Shown here: positions 26,094 through 34,323 of the stretch, one piece after another
Numbering within the stretch: the first letter of the stretch is position 1
How the letters are laid out: each line of letters opens with the position of its first letter
Assembly (NCBI RefSeq): GCF_003123685.1
Contig: NZ_QCYJ01000085.1
Coordinates: 1-64,000 of the forward strand
From: Nocardia aurea
GTDB lineage: Bacteria > Actinomycetota > Actinomycetes > Mycobacteriales > Mycobacteriaceae
Direction of reading: 5' to 3'
DNA length: 64,000 nucleotides
The notes under the pieces: model-generated
Databases searched by the model: none
The model's input: only the letters and a program-made list of their open reading frames with translations
What the model was told of the DNA's origin: nothing
Program-made: the position numbers and the translations under genes

Positions 26094-27191
26094 ATGGTGA
26101 CACATCGCGGCGGCGCGGCCCGGCACGGTGATGAGGCCGGGAAATCCGTGGGCACCGATGACGGTGCCGAGGCCGGCGACCCGGCGACGGATTCCGGGGC
26201 CAGACCGGACCTCGACCCGAACGAGCCGAGCAGTCCGACCGAATTATCGAGGCCGTCATTGGTCGCGGTGGTCAAACGCGCGGCCAAGGAGTTCCAGCGC
26301 GACAATTTGACGGATCTGGCCGCCGCGCTCACCTACTACGCGATTCTGGCGATCGTGCCGGGGCTGATCGTGCTGGTCTCGCTGCTCGGCCTGTTGGGCC
26401 CCGACGCGGCCGACGAGCTCATGAACCAGGTGGAGCAGCTCGCGCCGGGCTCGAGCGCCGATTTCGCGCACACGCTCATCACCCAGGCGCAGTCCAACAA
26501 ACGCGGTGCGGGCATCGGCGCGTTGATCGGCTTGGGCCTGGCGTTGTGGTCGGCGTCGGGGTATGTGGCGGCGTTCATGCGTGCGTCGAACGTCATCTAC
26601 GGCATCGGGGAGGGCCGCCCGATATGGAAGACCGCGCCGATCCGGTTGGGCGTCACCATCATCGCGGTGATCCTGCTGGTGATCAGCACGGTCATCGTGG
26701 TGGCAAGCGGTCCCGTCGCCCAGCAGATCGGCGACTTCCTCGGCCTCGGCGACACCACCGTGCTGATGTGGAACATCGTCAAATGGCCGGTGCTGTTCGT
26801 ACTCGTGTCGGTGCTACTGGCGATCTTGTTCTGGGCCAGCCCGAACGCCAAGCAGGGCGGCGTGAAATGGATCAGTCCGGGCGGGGTCGTGGCGGTGTTG
26901 ATCTGGCTGGTCATCTCGGTGCTGTTCGCCGTCTACGTCGCCAACTTCTCCTCCTACGACAGGACCTACGGATCGCTCGCGGGCGTGGTGATCTTCCTGG
27001 TGTGGTTGTGGCTGACCAATATCGCGCTACTGCTGGGCGCCGAGATCAACGCCGAACTCGACCACGGCAAGGCGATCGCGGCGGGATTGCCCGAGGACGC
27101 GCAGCCGTTCGCCGAACCGCGCGACACCCGCAAACTCGACCCGGCGGGCAAGAAGGCCGCCGAAGCCGTGCGATCGGCTCGGCAGGGCTGA
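26094..27191 (+). CDS. YihY/BrkB-family inner-membrane protein (copy 2)
   Basis: This 365-residue paralogue of the 9105-10052 protein has a longer acidic N-terminal tail (about 60 residues, rich in D/E/P) before the motifs DLAAALTYYAILAIVPG, LALWSASGYVAAF and TYGSLAGVVIFLVWLWLTN. It has the same predicted six-helix layout, and a charged C-terminal tail. A SigB/SigF-like promoter lies about 75 bases upstream, as for copy 1. Confidence 0.9.
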   Translation: MVTHRGGAARHGDEAGKSVGTDDGAEAGDPATDSGARPDLDPNEPSSPTELSRPSLVAVVKRAAKEFQRDNLTDLAAALTYYAILAIVPGLIVLVSLLGLLGPDAADELMNQVEQLAPGSSADFAHTLITQAQSNKRGAGIGALIGLGLALWSASGYVAAFMRASNVIYGIGEGRPIWKTAPIRLGVTIIAVILLVISTVIVVASGPVAQQIGDFLGLGDTTVLMWNIVKWPVLFVLVSVLLAILFWASPNAKQGGVKWISPGGVVAVLIWLVISVLFAVYVANFSSYDRTYGSLAGVVIFLVWLWLTNIALLLGAEINAELDHGKAIAAGLPEDAQPFAEPRDTRKLDPAGKKAAEAVRSARQG

Positions 27192-27213
27192 GTCGAATCG
27201 GCACGGCCGCAGG

Positions 27214-27363
27214 TCAATTGGGGGTGTCGCCCTCGTAGTCCATTTCGGCGGCTTGGTCTTGCTCGTCGGTCGGGGTCTGTTCGTCCGAGTCCGGCAGATG
27301 ATCGACGTCGTCACGGTCGGTGTCGGAGTTCTGGGCGGCGTCGGTGCGTGGTCCGGAATTCAT
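27214..27363 (-). CDS. small acidic hypothetical protein
   Basis: This 49-residue protein is strongly acidic (runs of DTDRDDVDHLPDSDEQT) with no hydrophobic core, so it is probably disordered. AGAGGA precedes ATG 27363 at good spacing, and a SigB/SigF-like promoter at 27403-27427 overlaps the end of the terminator of the upstream unit. It ends 22 bases from the convergent YihY gene. Function unknown. Confidence 0.65.
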   Translation of the reverse strand: MNSGPRTDAAQNSDTDRDDVDHLPDSDEQTPTDEQDQAAEMDYEGDTPN

Positions 27364-27402
27364 GGCCGGTCCTCTCGGTCTCGTGTCATGGGCACAGGCC
27401 GT

Positions 27403-27427
27403 GTGCCCGGTAGCGCTCGCGGCAAAC
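27403..27427 (-). promoter_or_regulatory. SigB/SigF-type promoter candidate of small acidic protein
   Basis: Minus strand GTTT (27424-27427), 15 bases, GGGCAC (27403-27408). It begins inside the T-rich tail of the terminator at 27429-27459, so one transcription unit ends where the next begins. Confidence 0.45.
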
Positions 27428-27428
27428 A

Positions 27429-27459
27429 ACCGGCCGCCCGACCGTGCCGGGCGGCCGGT
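27429..27459 (-). terminator. strong intrinsic terminator after the CinA/YbdK unit
   Basis: A perfect 12-bp stem (ACCGGCCGCCCG with CGGGCGGCCGGT) and 7-base loop, followed on the minus strand by TTGTTTG, lies 8 bases after the stop of the YbdK gene. It is the clearest terminator in the window. Confidence 0.85.
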
Positions 27460-27466
27460 CGCCGGA

Positions 27467-28561
27467 TCACTGCAGGGTCGCGTGCGCGACCTCGGTCACG
27501 ACGTCGCCGATATCGCGGTTGGCGCGCAGCGCGCGGAGCTGGCGTCGCGCGCCGTTGCCGCGGTCGTCCACGGCGGCGAGGGCCTCGGTGACGAAGGCGT
27601 GGTCGCCGAAGTCGCGAAGAACCGGTTCGACGTGGTCGACGAGCCGGGCCACCATTCGGCGGTGGGGGACGACGTCGCCCCGGACAGGATCGAGCCCGTC
27701 GCCGTCGAGACCGGAGTGCGCGGCGTTCCAGTAGGCGGCCCCCAGCACCTCCGCGGGCACGTGCGGAGCGGGCGTTCCGCGTTCGATCGCCCGCAGACCG
27801 GTCGCGACGGTGCCCCGGACGAGAGCGGCCAGCAGTGCGGCCTCTTCGATGGTGGCGGGAACGTCGGTGACCCGGGTCTCGATGGTGGGAAACGATTCCG
27901 AGGGCCGGACATCCCAATACACCATCTTGTTGTCGAGGATGCTGCCGCTCGCGCGCATCATCGCCACGATCGAGTCGTAGTCCTCCACGGAGGTGAAATA
28001 CGGCGGCGGTCCCGCGCTGGGCCAGCGCCGCCACAGGATGCTGCGCCAGCTCGCGTAACCGGTCTCACTGCCGCGGTAGATCGCGGAGTTGGCCGACAAC
28101 GCCAGGAAAACCGGCAGCCACGGCCGCAGATGATTGCTGACCATGATCGCGGTCTCGCGATCGGGCACGGCGACATGGACGTGGCAGCCGCACAGCCCCT
28201 GTTCATGGGCGATCATCCCGTAGGTGTGCGCGATCTTCTGGTAGCGGGGGGTGTCGGTGACGGGGAACCGGTCGGGCACCGTGGGCGGCACCCCCACCGC
28301 CAGCAATCGGGTGTCGTTCTCGGCCGCGCATTCGGCGACGGTGCCGCGCAGAGTGCGCAGTTCCCCGCGCAGTTCGGCGATGTCGGTGTGCACGCCGGTG
28401 CTGGTTTCGACCTGGCAGCTGGTCAGTTCCAGTTGCAGGTCGATCCCCGCGGCTTTCGCTGTGGCGGCGACATCGATGTTCCTGGGTGTCGGCGCGCCGG
28501 TTTCGGGGTCGGTCAGCAGGAATTCCTCTTCGACACCGACGGTCGGAATCCGCGAGTCCAC
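27467..28561 (-). CDS. YbdK-type carboxylate-amine ligase (glutamate-cysteine ligase 2-like)
   Basis: This 364-residue protein begins GVEEEFLLTDPETGAP near residue 10 and contains GLCGCHVHVAVPD, NSAIYRGSETGYASWR and NKMVYWDVRPSESFPTIETR, all standard in the GCS2/YbdK family of ATP-dependent carboxylate-amine ligases. Members often have weak glutamate-cysteine ligase activity, but most physiological roles are open. I start it at GTG 28561, 7 bases after the stop of a 29-codon ORF, suggesting translational coupling. It is last in a unit with the small membrane protein and CinA and is followed by a terminator. Confidence 0.88.
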   Translation of the reverse strand: MDSRIPTVGVEEEFLLTDPETGAPTPRNIDVAATAKAAGIDLQLELTSCQVETSTGVHTDIAELRGELRTLRGTVAECAAENDTRLLAVGVPPTVPDRFPVTDTPRYQKIAHTYGMIAHEQGLCGCHVHVAVPDRETAIMVSNHLRPWLPVFLALSANSAIYRGSETGYASWRSILWRRWPSAGPPPYFTSVEDYDSIVAMMRASGSILDNKMVYWDVRPSESFPTIETRVTDVPATIEEAALLAALVRGTVATGLRAIERGTPAPHVPAEVLGAAYWNAAHSGLDGDGLDPVRGDVVPHRRMVARLVDHVEPVLRDFGDHAFVTEALAAVDDRGNGARRQLRALRANRDIGDVVTEVAHATLQ

Positions 28562-28568
28562 GGTCAGC

Positions 28569-28658
28569 TCACCCCGGCCGATTCGGATCGTGCCGAGACC
28601 GGCGTTTCGTGATCGACGTGTGCGCCGTCGATCCGCTCGCGTGGCATTCCTTCGACAT
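28569..28658 (-). CDS. 29-residue small ORF with strong ribosome site
   Basis: ATG 28658 is preceded by GAGGAGG at about 28664-28670, the best Shine-Dalgarno in this region. The frame gives MSKECHASGSTAHTS then ITKRRSRHDPNRPG and stop, ending 7 bases before the YbdK start. The peptide is basic at the C terminus with one cysteine and two histidines. It could be a leader peptide coupling translation of the YbdK gene, or a small functional protein. I do not recognise it. CinA lies 90 bases upstream on the same strand. Confidence 0.55.
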   Translation of the reverse strand: MSKECHASGSTAHTSITKRRSRHDPNRPG

Positions 28659-28748
28659 ACGCTACCTCCTCGCTGCGCGGATACCCGGGCCACCGTCCGG
28701 CAATCAACGCAGGTGGACCGGGTCGCCGGTTCGCGCGTAGTGAGCGGG

Positions 28749-29237
28749 TCAGTCCGTGCCCGCCGTACGGTCGACCGCGGCGATCTTCTCGGCGGCGGTG
28801 AGCAGGAGTCGGAGTGCGTACTCCACTGTTCGGTCGATGACCTGTTCGGGACCGCCGTCGAACCGGTGATGGACCGCCGAGCGGGTGCCGCGCGCGGCGA
28901 CGGCGAACCACACCGACCCCGGCGGGTGCCCGTCCTGAGGATCGGGCCCGCCCGCACCGGTGACCGCCACGGCGAGGTCGGCCTCCATCAGTGCCGCGAC
29001 GCCGACCGCCATCGCCGCGGCGGACGTCTCGCAGACGACGGGTCCCTCCGGAACGCCGAGTACGCGGTGCTTGACGTGACGTGAGTAGGCGACGACACCA
29101 CCACGGAACCAGCCGGCCGCGTCGGGAGCCGCGCCGAGTGCCGCGGCGAGGTGTCCGGCGGTCAGCGATTCCGCCACGGCGATCGTCAGGCCGGTGTGCG
29201 TCGCGAGCGCGGCGATGTCGTCGGCGACGGTCGACAC
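28749..29237 (-). CDS. CinA-family nicotinamide-nucleotide amidohydrolase
   Basis: This 162-residue protein has the stand-alone CinA C-terminal domain: TIAVAESLTAGHLAAALG, FRGGVVAYSRHVKHRVLGV and AVTGAGGPD, then VWFAVA. Such enzymes (PncC type) deamidate nicotinamide mononucleotide to nicotinate mononucleotide in NAD recycling. It starts 6 bases after the stop of the 43-residue membrane protein, so the two are co-transcribed. Confidence 0.85.
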   Translation of the reverse strand: MSTVADDIAALATHTGLTIAVAESLTAGHLAAALGAAPDAAGWFRGGVVAYSRHVKHRVLGVPEGPVVCETSAAAMAVGVAALMEADLAVAVTGAGGPDPQDGHPPGSVWFAVAARGTRSAVHHRFDGGPEQVIDRTVEYALRLLLTAAEKIAAVDRTAGTD

Positions 29238-29243
29238 GTCGTC

Positions 29244-29375
29244 TCAGTCTTTGTCATCGTTCGCTGGAGGATTGCCCGTCGACATGTCGAGATCTTTGTC
29301 GGTTCCCTTGATCTTGCGGTAACCCACCACTGCCGCGACCAAGAGGACGAGGACGAGAATCACGAGAAGTTCCAT
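29244..29375 (-). CDS. 43-residue single-pass membrane protein
   Basis: ATG 29375 opens MELLVILVLVLLVAAVVGY, one transmembrane helix, then a charged cytoplasmic or extracellular tail (KIKGTDKDLDMSTGN). The family is not recognised. It leads the unit with CinA, the 29-residue ORF and YbdK. A SigB/SigF-type promoter at 29385-29409 has its -10 box 9 bases before ATG, so the mRNA would have almost no leader. Confidence 0.7.
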   Translation of the reverse strand: MELLVILVLVLLVAAVVGYRKIKGTDKDLDMSTGNPPANDDKD

Positions 29376-29384
29376 GGGTGGGCG

Positions 29385-29409
29385 CTACCCGGTAGCTGCG
29401 GGCTCTAAC
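29385..29409 (-). promoter_or_regulatory. SigB/SigF-type promoter of the small-membrane/CinA/YbdK unit
   Basis: Minus strand GTTA (29406-29409), 15 bases, GGGTAG (29385-29390). The start would fall at or just before the ATG at 29375. Confidence 0.55.
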
Positions 29410-29504
29410 GAGAAACTCGTCGATTTCGTGAACGACTCGGCGAAGTGCCGGAGAATCCGGCGAACCCCGACAGAGCCGCGGGGCTACTGGAGGCGACCAT
29501 AGCA

Positions 29505-29543
29505 ATCTTGCGTATATGGCATATGATCTTGCGTATGACGCAA
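29505..29543 (+). promoter_or_regulatory. XRE promoter with two repeats and palindrome over the start codon
   Basis: ATCTTGCGTAT occurs at 29505-29515 and 29526-29536, exactly 21 bases apart (two helical turns). The second copy is part of the perfect palindrome TTGCGT-ATG-ACGCAA (29529-29543), which covers the start codon at 29535. TATGAT at 29522-29527 is a good -10 box 7 bases before that ATG, so the mRNA is probably leaderless and the regulator likely represses itself here. Confidence 0.65.
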
Positions 29544-30131
29544 ACAGACGGCGACTTGGACGGCCTGGTGCGCAAACGTATCCGGGCGCTGCGGGTCGCG
29601 CAGGGCTGGTCGCTGGAGGAACTCGCCACTCGCGCCCACCTGAGTCAGTCCACGCTCTCGCGCATCGAGAACGGTCAGCGCCGACTCGCCCTGGATCAGT
29701 TGGTCACCCTTGCCCGCGCCTTGGATACGTCCCTGGATCAACTGGTCGAGACCACCGCCGACGACAATGTCGTCATCGGTCCGATGATCGACGCGGCGCA
29801 CGGGGTGATGCGCTGGTCGATGAAGGGCGAACCGGGCATGAGCGTCGTGCGCAAGCGAGTGACCGAACCGCCGCCGGACAATCCCGCCCGCATGCGCGCG
29901 CACCCGGGTCGGGAGTGGCTCGTCGTGCTCTCGGGTACCGCGATCCTCATGCTGGGCCACAAGCGTTTCCGCGTCGAGACGAACCAGGCCGCCGAGTTCC
30001 CCACCATGCTGCCGCACGCCATCGGAGCCGAGGCGGGCCCCTGCGAGATCCTCGGCATCTTCGACCGCGACGCCCAACGCGGCCATCGGCCCGAGGGTGG
30101 CGACCGCGAGGCGACGGCGACCGAAATGTGA
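29535..30131 (+). CDS. XRE-family regulator with C-terminal cupin domain
   Basis: This 198-residue protein has a helix-turn-helix at about 11-65 (LEELATRAHLSQSTLSRIENG) and a cupin domain from about 110 (HPGREWLVVLSGTAILMLG). This layout is common in regulators of amino-acid or polyamine metabolism that sense a small ligand in the cupin barrel. ATG 29535 lies in a palindrome and 7 bases after TATGAT, so autorepression and a leaderless transcript are likely. The target operon is not clear. Confidence 0.88.
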   Translation: MTQTDGDLDGLVRKRIRALRVAQGWSLEELATRAHLSQSTLSRIENGQRRLALDQLVTLARALDTSLDQLVETTADDNVVIGPMIDAAHGVMRWSMKGEPGMSVVRKRVTEPPPDNPARMRAHPGREWLVVLSGTAILMLGHKRFRVETNQAAEFPTMLPHAIGAEAGPCEILGIFDRDAQRGHRPEGGDREATATEM

Positions 30132-30207
30132 CGTGCGAGGAAGTGCGACAAGATGTTCCGGGAGTGGACGCGTTCGCTGTCGGTGCCTGCCACTACCGTC
30201 GACGGGC

Positions 30208-31218
30208 ATGGATGCGATCACCGATGCCCAGTTCACCCGTCTGCTCACCGAAGTGCGGCCTGTGCGGGTCAGCGGTTACGCGGCACGCGAGATCGAAGGG
30301 GAATGGGAACGTTTGGGGTGGCAGCGAGGCGATTCCTCGTCGGTGCTGGTCCCGGGCACCGATTTCCGCGGCCGCATCGAGCCCGCGCCGGGGCCGATGC
30401 ACAGCCCGTGGACCGCGCAGTTCACCGTCCCGCTCGGCAAGATCACGCCCGAACGGTTTCGCCACCTCCACGCTCTGATGACCTCGACGTGGGGTCCGCC
30501 GTCGTGGTACTGCGGCCTGAGTGATCTCGAAGTGGCGTGGGTCGACGCTGGAGTGCTGCGCACATTCGCCCTGTCCGACTACGGAACATCGGATCTGACC
30601 GTCTGTTCTGTCGAAGGCGACAATCACCGGCGGATGCACTGGTACGAGAACCCTCACGAGTATCTCGAATCCATCGGCGAGGACGACATGGATCTCACCG
30701 ACGAGAACGATGTGGCCCCCTCGGTAGCGGACGGATACGAGTTCTCGCACCTGTGGTCCGCCGGCGGCAGTCCCGGATATCAGAAATGGCGGATCGAGAC
30801 ACCCAAACAGCTCCGCGGGGTGCTCACCGAATTGCTCGACGGCGTACATCTGGCGATGCGCGCGGTCGGCGTTGGGACCGAGGCTCTTCGCCTCGCCTTC
30901 GCCGGCGGATTGCAGCCACGTCCGGTTCTCGAGTTGGACAGCGAGGAGATCCGGTTGCGGGTGGGACGAACCGAACTCGCCGAGGACTACCTGAGCGCGC
31001 GCGGGTTCGTCGACAACGCCGACGGCTACATGCTGCGTCGGTGGTCGACGGCACCCGGACAGGCCCGAGTGGCCGCCACCGCCACCGTAGTTGTCCTGCA
31101 CCACCTCGGAATGGCCGACGACATGTTGGACATCGTGGTTTCCGGTGAACCGCTGGCGGTCGAGGGCTTCTCCGTGGACATGTACCTCGACTTCGTGGAT
31201 CGGGGCCTGGAGGATTGA
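30208..31218 (+). CDS. hypothetical protein, 336 residues
   Basis: I do not recognise this protein. It has no signal peptide or transmembrane helix and is acidic and aromatic-rich (SSWYCGLSDLEVAWVDAG type stretches; several tryptophans). ATG 30208 is used; the longer frame upstream overlaps the XRE gene. High GC at third positions supports coding. It follows the XRE-cupin regulator by 76 bases on the same strand and could be its target. Confidence 0.7.
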   Translation: MDAITDAQFTRLLTEVRPVRVSGYAAREIEGEWERLGWQRGDSSSVLVPGTDFRGRIEPAPGPMHSPWTAQFTVPLGKITPERFRHLHALMTSTWGPPSWYCGLSDLEVAWVDAGVLRTFALSDYGTSDLTVCSVEGDNHRRMHWYENPHEYLESIGEDDMDLTDENDVAPSVADGYEFSHLWSAGGSPGYQKWRIETPKQLRGVLTELLDGVHLAMRAVGVGTEALRLAFAGGLQPRPVLELDSEEIRLRVGRTELAEDYLSARGFVDNADGYMLRRWSTAPGQARVAATATVVVLHHLGMADDMLDIVVSGEPLAVEGFSVDMYLDFVDRGLED

Positions 31219-31319
31219 ACTGTCGCCGTGCTTGCGGATACGGCAGCCTCAGTGGCTCCATTCTTGCCTATTCGGCAACTGCTTATGCGATGCGCGCATG
31301 ACGCTCTAGCGTGGTGGTC

Positions 31320-32171
31320 ATGACCTCCGCACACCCGCACCACTCCGCCGCGCACGTCGCAGACTCCGCCGTCCACGCCGAGATCCTGGACCTGGACGCG
31401 GAGATCCTCGCCGACCACACTGTCGCTGTCATCTCGTGGCTGCCGATCGCGGCGGCTCCGCGCGAGATCCTCGACCTGGGCTGCGGCACCGGCGCGGGCA
31501 CCTTCGCCCTCCTCGCGCGCTTTCCGACGTCGCGGGTCACCGCCGTCGACTCCTCGGTCGAACACCTCCACCGCCTTCATCGCAAGGCGTGCGCCGACGG
31601 AGTGCAGGAGCGCGTGCGCACGATTCGAGCAGACCTCGACGCGACCGAATGGCCCGACCCCGGCACGCCGGACCTGGTCTGGGCCTCGGCCTCGATGCAT
31701 CACATGGCCCACCCCGACCGCGTGTTGCGGAAGGTGCGCGACGTGCTCGCGCCCGGTGGACTGTTCGCGGTCGTGGAGCTGGCGGGAATGCCCAGGTTCC
31801 TGCCCGAGACCGCCCCGGACGACCGGCCCGGCCTGGAGAACCGGTGTCACGCCGCGGCCGATGATCTCCACGCGCAACACATGCCCCATCGCGGCGCCGA
31901 CTGGGGTCCGATGCTGACCGCCGCCGGATTCACCGTCGAAGGAGTCCGCACCCTCGCAGTCGACGTCGACGGCGCGAGCAATGCCGCCATCGGCCGCTAC
32001 GCACTCGGCACGCTACGACGCCTCCGCCACGCCGTCGCCGACACGCTCGCACCCGAAGACCTCGCCGCACTCGACCGACTGCTCGACACCGACAGCCCGC
32101 ACAGCCTCCTGCACCGCACCGACCTCGCGCTCCGCACCGAACGCACCGTGTGGGCCGCCCGCCGCAACTGA
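31320..32171 (+). CDS. class I SAM-dependent methyltransferase
   Basis: This 283-residue protein has the SAM motif LDLGCGTGAGTFALL, the acidic VTAVDSS, and the LVWASASMHHM motif II/III region, a UbiE/Coq5-like fold. TAGCGT at 31307-31312 lies 7 bases before ATG 31320, so a leaderless mRNA is likely. The substrate is unknown. It is convergent with the glycosyltransferase gene. Confidence 0.85.
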   Translation: MTSAHPHHSAAHVADSAVHAEILDLDAEILADHTVAVISWLPIAAAPREILDLGCGTGAGTFALLARFPTSRVTAVDSSVEHLHRLHRKACADGVQERVRTIRADLDATEWPDPGTPDLVWASASMHHMAHPDRVLRKVRDVLAPGGLFAVVELAGMPRFLPETAPDDRPGLENRCHAAADDLHAQHMPHRGADWGPMLTAAGFTVEGVRTLAVDVDGASNAAIGRYALGTLRRLRHAVADTLAPEDLAALDRLLDTDSPHSLLHRTDLALRTERTVWAARRN

Positions 32172-32244
32172 GACTCGAAATATCTCGGCTCGCGACGGTG
32201 TCCTTCGACGTCATCAGGTTGTGCGCCCTGGTGATTCGATCCGC

Positions 32245-33534
32245 CTACCGGATCGACGCGACCGAGACGGCGGCCACGGTGTCGACGAGTTCGTCGATAC
32301 CCCGCGCGGCGGCGATCTGCTCGGCCAGCACGGCGGCTGCCTCCCGATATCGGGGCGAGGCGAGCGCTGTGCGCGCGGCTCGGCGCACCGCGGTGGCGCT
32401 CGGGCGCCCGGTGCGCAGATCGATTCCGCTGCCCGACCAGGCGACTCGGGCGGCGACCTCGGGTTTGTCCTCGGTGTCTCCGGCGATGACGATCGGCACG
32501 CCGTGCGCGAGCGCGTATTGGACGCCGCCGTATCCGCCGTTGGTCACCAGCAGGTTCAGCCGGGGGAAGAGTCGGTCGTAGGGGAGGAACCGCGCGGCCA
32601 GGACATTGGCCGGCAGTATTCCGAGTTGCTCGATCGGTCGGCCACCCGTGGTGACCACGACGAGGACATCCTCGGTCGCGAGTGCGTCGAGGGTGGGACG
32701 CACGAGTTCGTCGAAGTTCTGGTTGGCGATGGTTCCCTGGGTGACCAGTACGACCGGTCGGGAGGTGTCGAGTTCGTCCCACCAGGACGGAAGGGGTCCG
32801 TCGGTGGAAGCGATGACCGGACCGGCGAAGCGCACGGGCACCGCGAGATCGGGGCGCGGATATTCGAAACCCGGCACAGACAATTGGACTATCGCGTCCG
32901 CCTCGCTCATCCAGTCGATGACGAAAGCTCCGGCATCGCGACCGTGGACGGAACGGTACAGCGCGTCGACGTCGGCTTGCACCGGGGCGAAGATCCACTT
33001 CTCGACCAGGGTGCGCAGGATGGCGTTGCGCGGGCGGTTGAGGGGGCCGCGCCACGGCTGGAGCCCGAGTCCGAACGGCGGCACCACCGCGGAGCTGAGG
33101 GGTAGGGGAAGCATGCCCGCGACGATCACCGGTGGTCGCCGGTCTCGCGGATGACCGCTGAGCAGCATGGCGCCGACGAAGGTCGGGTCGACCACCACCG
33201 CGTCGGGTGGGGTTTCGGCGGCCAGTGTGTGCGCCAGGAGCGCGTCGTACTGGGCGCGGGCAGGCCGCAGGAAATTCTGGGCGACGTCGTGGCGCAACCC
33301 GGCGATCCCGGTGGGACGGTCACTGTCGGGGCCCGTGCCGAGGAGTCGGTCATCGTAGTCGGCCTCGGCCGGTAGCCCGATGAATCGGCTCCCGGTCCGC
33401 GTGACCGCGTCGGCGAACCGCGCGCCGGTCAGGAATTCGACCTGGTCCCCGCGCCGGGTGAGTTCGGTGGCGATTCCGAGCAGGGGAGTGACGTGCCCGT
33501 GTATCGGCACGCTGGCGATGAGGTAGTGGGCCAT
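32245..33534 (-). CDS. macrolide-type UDP-glycosyltransferase (GT1/MGT-like)
   Basis: This 429-residue GT-B protein opens VPIHGHVTPLLGIATEL and ends with LVTNGGYGGVQYALAHGVPI and GDTEDKPEVAARV, the C-terminal donor-binding signature of the MGT/UGT family. Such enzymes glycosylate macrolides, flavonoids or xenobiotics and often detoxify them. It is divergent from a TetR gene with a large palindrome between, so inducible expression is expected. Its ATG 33534 lies just 36 bases from the palindrome. Confidence 0.88.
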   Translation of the reverse strand: MAHYLIASVPIHGHVTPLLGIATELTRRGDQVEFLTGARFADAVTRTGSRFIGLPAEADYDDRLLGTGPDSDRPTGIAGLRHDVAQNFLRPARAQYDALLAHTLAAETPPDAVVVDPTFVGAMLLSGHPRDRRPPVIVAGMLPLPLSSAVVPPFGLGLQPWRGPLNRPRNAILRTLVEKWIFAPVQADVDALYRSVHGRDAGAFVIDWMSEADAIVQLSVPGFEYPRPDLAVPVRFAGPVIASTDGPLPSWWDELDTSRPVVLVTQGTIANQNFDELVRPTLDALATEDVLVVVTTGGRPIEQLGILPANVLAARFLPYDRLFPRLNLLVTNGGYGGVQYALAHGVPIVIAGDTEDKPEVAARVAWSGSGIDLRTGRPSATAVRRAARTALASPRYREAAAVLAEQIAAARGIDELVDTVAAVSVASIR

Positions 33535-33569
33535 GATCGTCCTTCGGTGGCGGTCGGCTGGTATGCGAT

Positions 33570-33602
33570 AACATTCACCTGTACGACGTACCGGTGAATG
33601 TT
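33570..33602. promoter_or_regulatory. 33-bp extended palindrome, TetR operator for the glycosyltransferase
   Basis: AACATTCACC (33570-33579) and GGTGAATGTT (33593-33602) are perfect 10-bp arms. The middle contains GTAC-GAC-GTAC, so the site is palindromic over nearly all 33 bases. It lies between divergent genes and would control both. Confidence 0.75.
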
Positions 33603-33613
33603 GTCGAAGGAAT

Positions 33614-34246
33614 ATGGTGTCCGAGCCGCTTTACGTTTCACCGCTGCGTGCGCGACAGGCGGCGGCCACGCGCCGGATGGTCATCGATACGGCCGCGCGA
33701 CTGTTCGCCACCCAGGGCTACGGGCCTACGTCGTTGCGCCAGATCGCGCAAACGGCGGGGGTTTCGCTCGAGACCGTGCGGGCCCAGGGTCGAAAGCGCA
33801 GTCTGCTGGCGTCGTCGGTGCGAGTTCTCAGTTTCGGCCGTGACGTCGACGAGCCCGTGCTCGCGGCTCCCGAAGCCGACGACCTCCGGAAAGCCTCGAC
33901 CCCCGACGAGTTCGCGGTGGAGGCGGCCCGATTACTGACCGGACTTGCCTCGCGCACGGTGGGGGTGTGGCGGGCTTTCGTGTCGGCGGCCGCCGACGAC
34001 CCGCAGGTGGATGCCGAACTGTCGCAGGTTCAGGCATCGGTCAGGGCGAATGTCGGCAGTGCGGTCGACATGCTGTCTGCTCGCGGCTGGCTGCGATCCG
34101 ATATCGAACCCGACGAACTCGCCGTGAGCCTGTGGCTGCTGGTTTCCATCGAGAATTACGACAAGCTGACCCGTCGACTCGGTTGGAGCACCCGACGTTA
34201 CGAGCAGTGGCTGACGCGCGCGTTGAGCGATCTACTGTTTCGTTGA
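33614..34246 (+). CDS. TetR-family regulator of the glycosyltransferase
   Basis: This 210-residue protein has a TetR domain (LFATQGYGPTSLRQIAQTAG at about 26-45) and a helical C-terminal ligand domain. GAAGGAA lies just before ATG 33614; GTG at 33617 is also possible. Divergence from the glycosyltransferase gene and the 33570-33602 palindrome argue for repression relieved by the aglycone, but this is inferred. Confidence 0.85.
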   Translation: MVSEPLYVSPLRARQAAATRRMVIDTAARLFATQGYGPTSLRQIAQTAGVSLETVRAQGRKRSLLASSVRVLSFGRDVDEPVLAAPEADDLRKASTPDEFAVEAARLLTGLASRTVGVWRAFVSAAADDPQVDAELSQVQASVRANVGSAVDMLSARGWLRSDIEPDELAVSLWLLVSIENYDKLTRRLGWSTRRYEQWLTRALSDLLFR

Positions 34247-34323
34247 TCGCCGAATCACACTGTCCGATGTGTGGGGTCTGACCGATATCCGGGCACGTGA
34301 AGATTCGTGACAGTCCCTGTGAA

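Noticed and set aside
31290..31299. ATGCGCGCAT palindrome upstream of the methyltransferase at 31320
   Set aside because: Only ten bases in GC-rich DNA and no regulator gene is adjacent; chance is likely.
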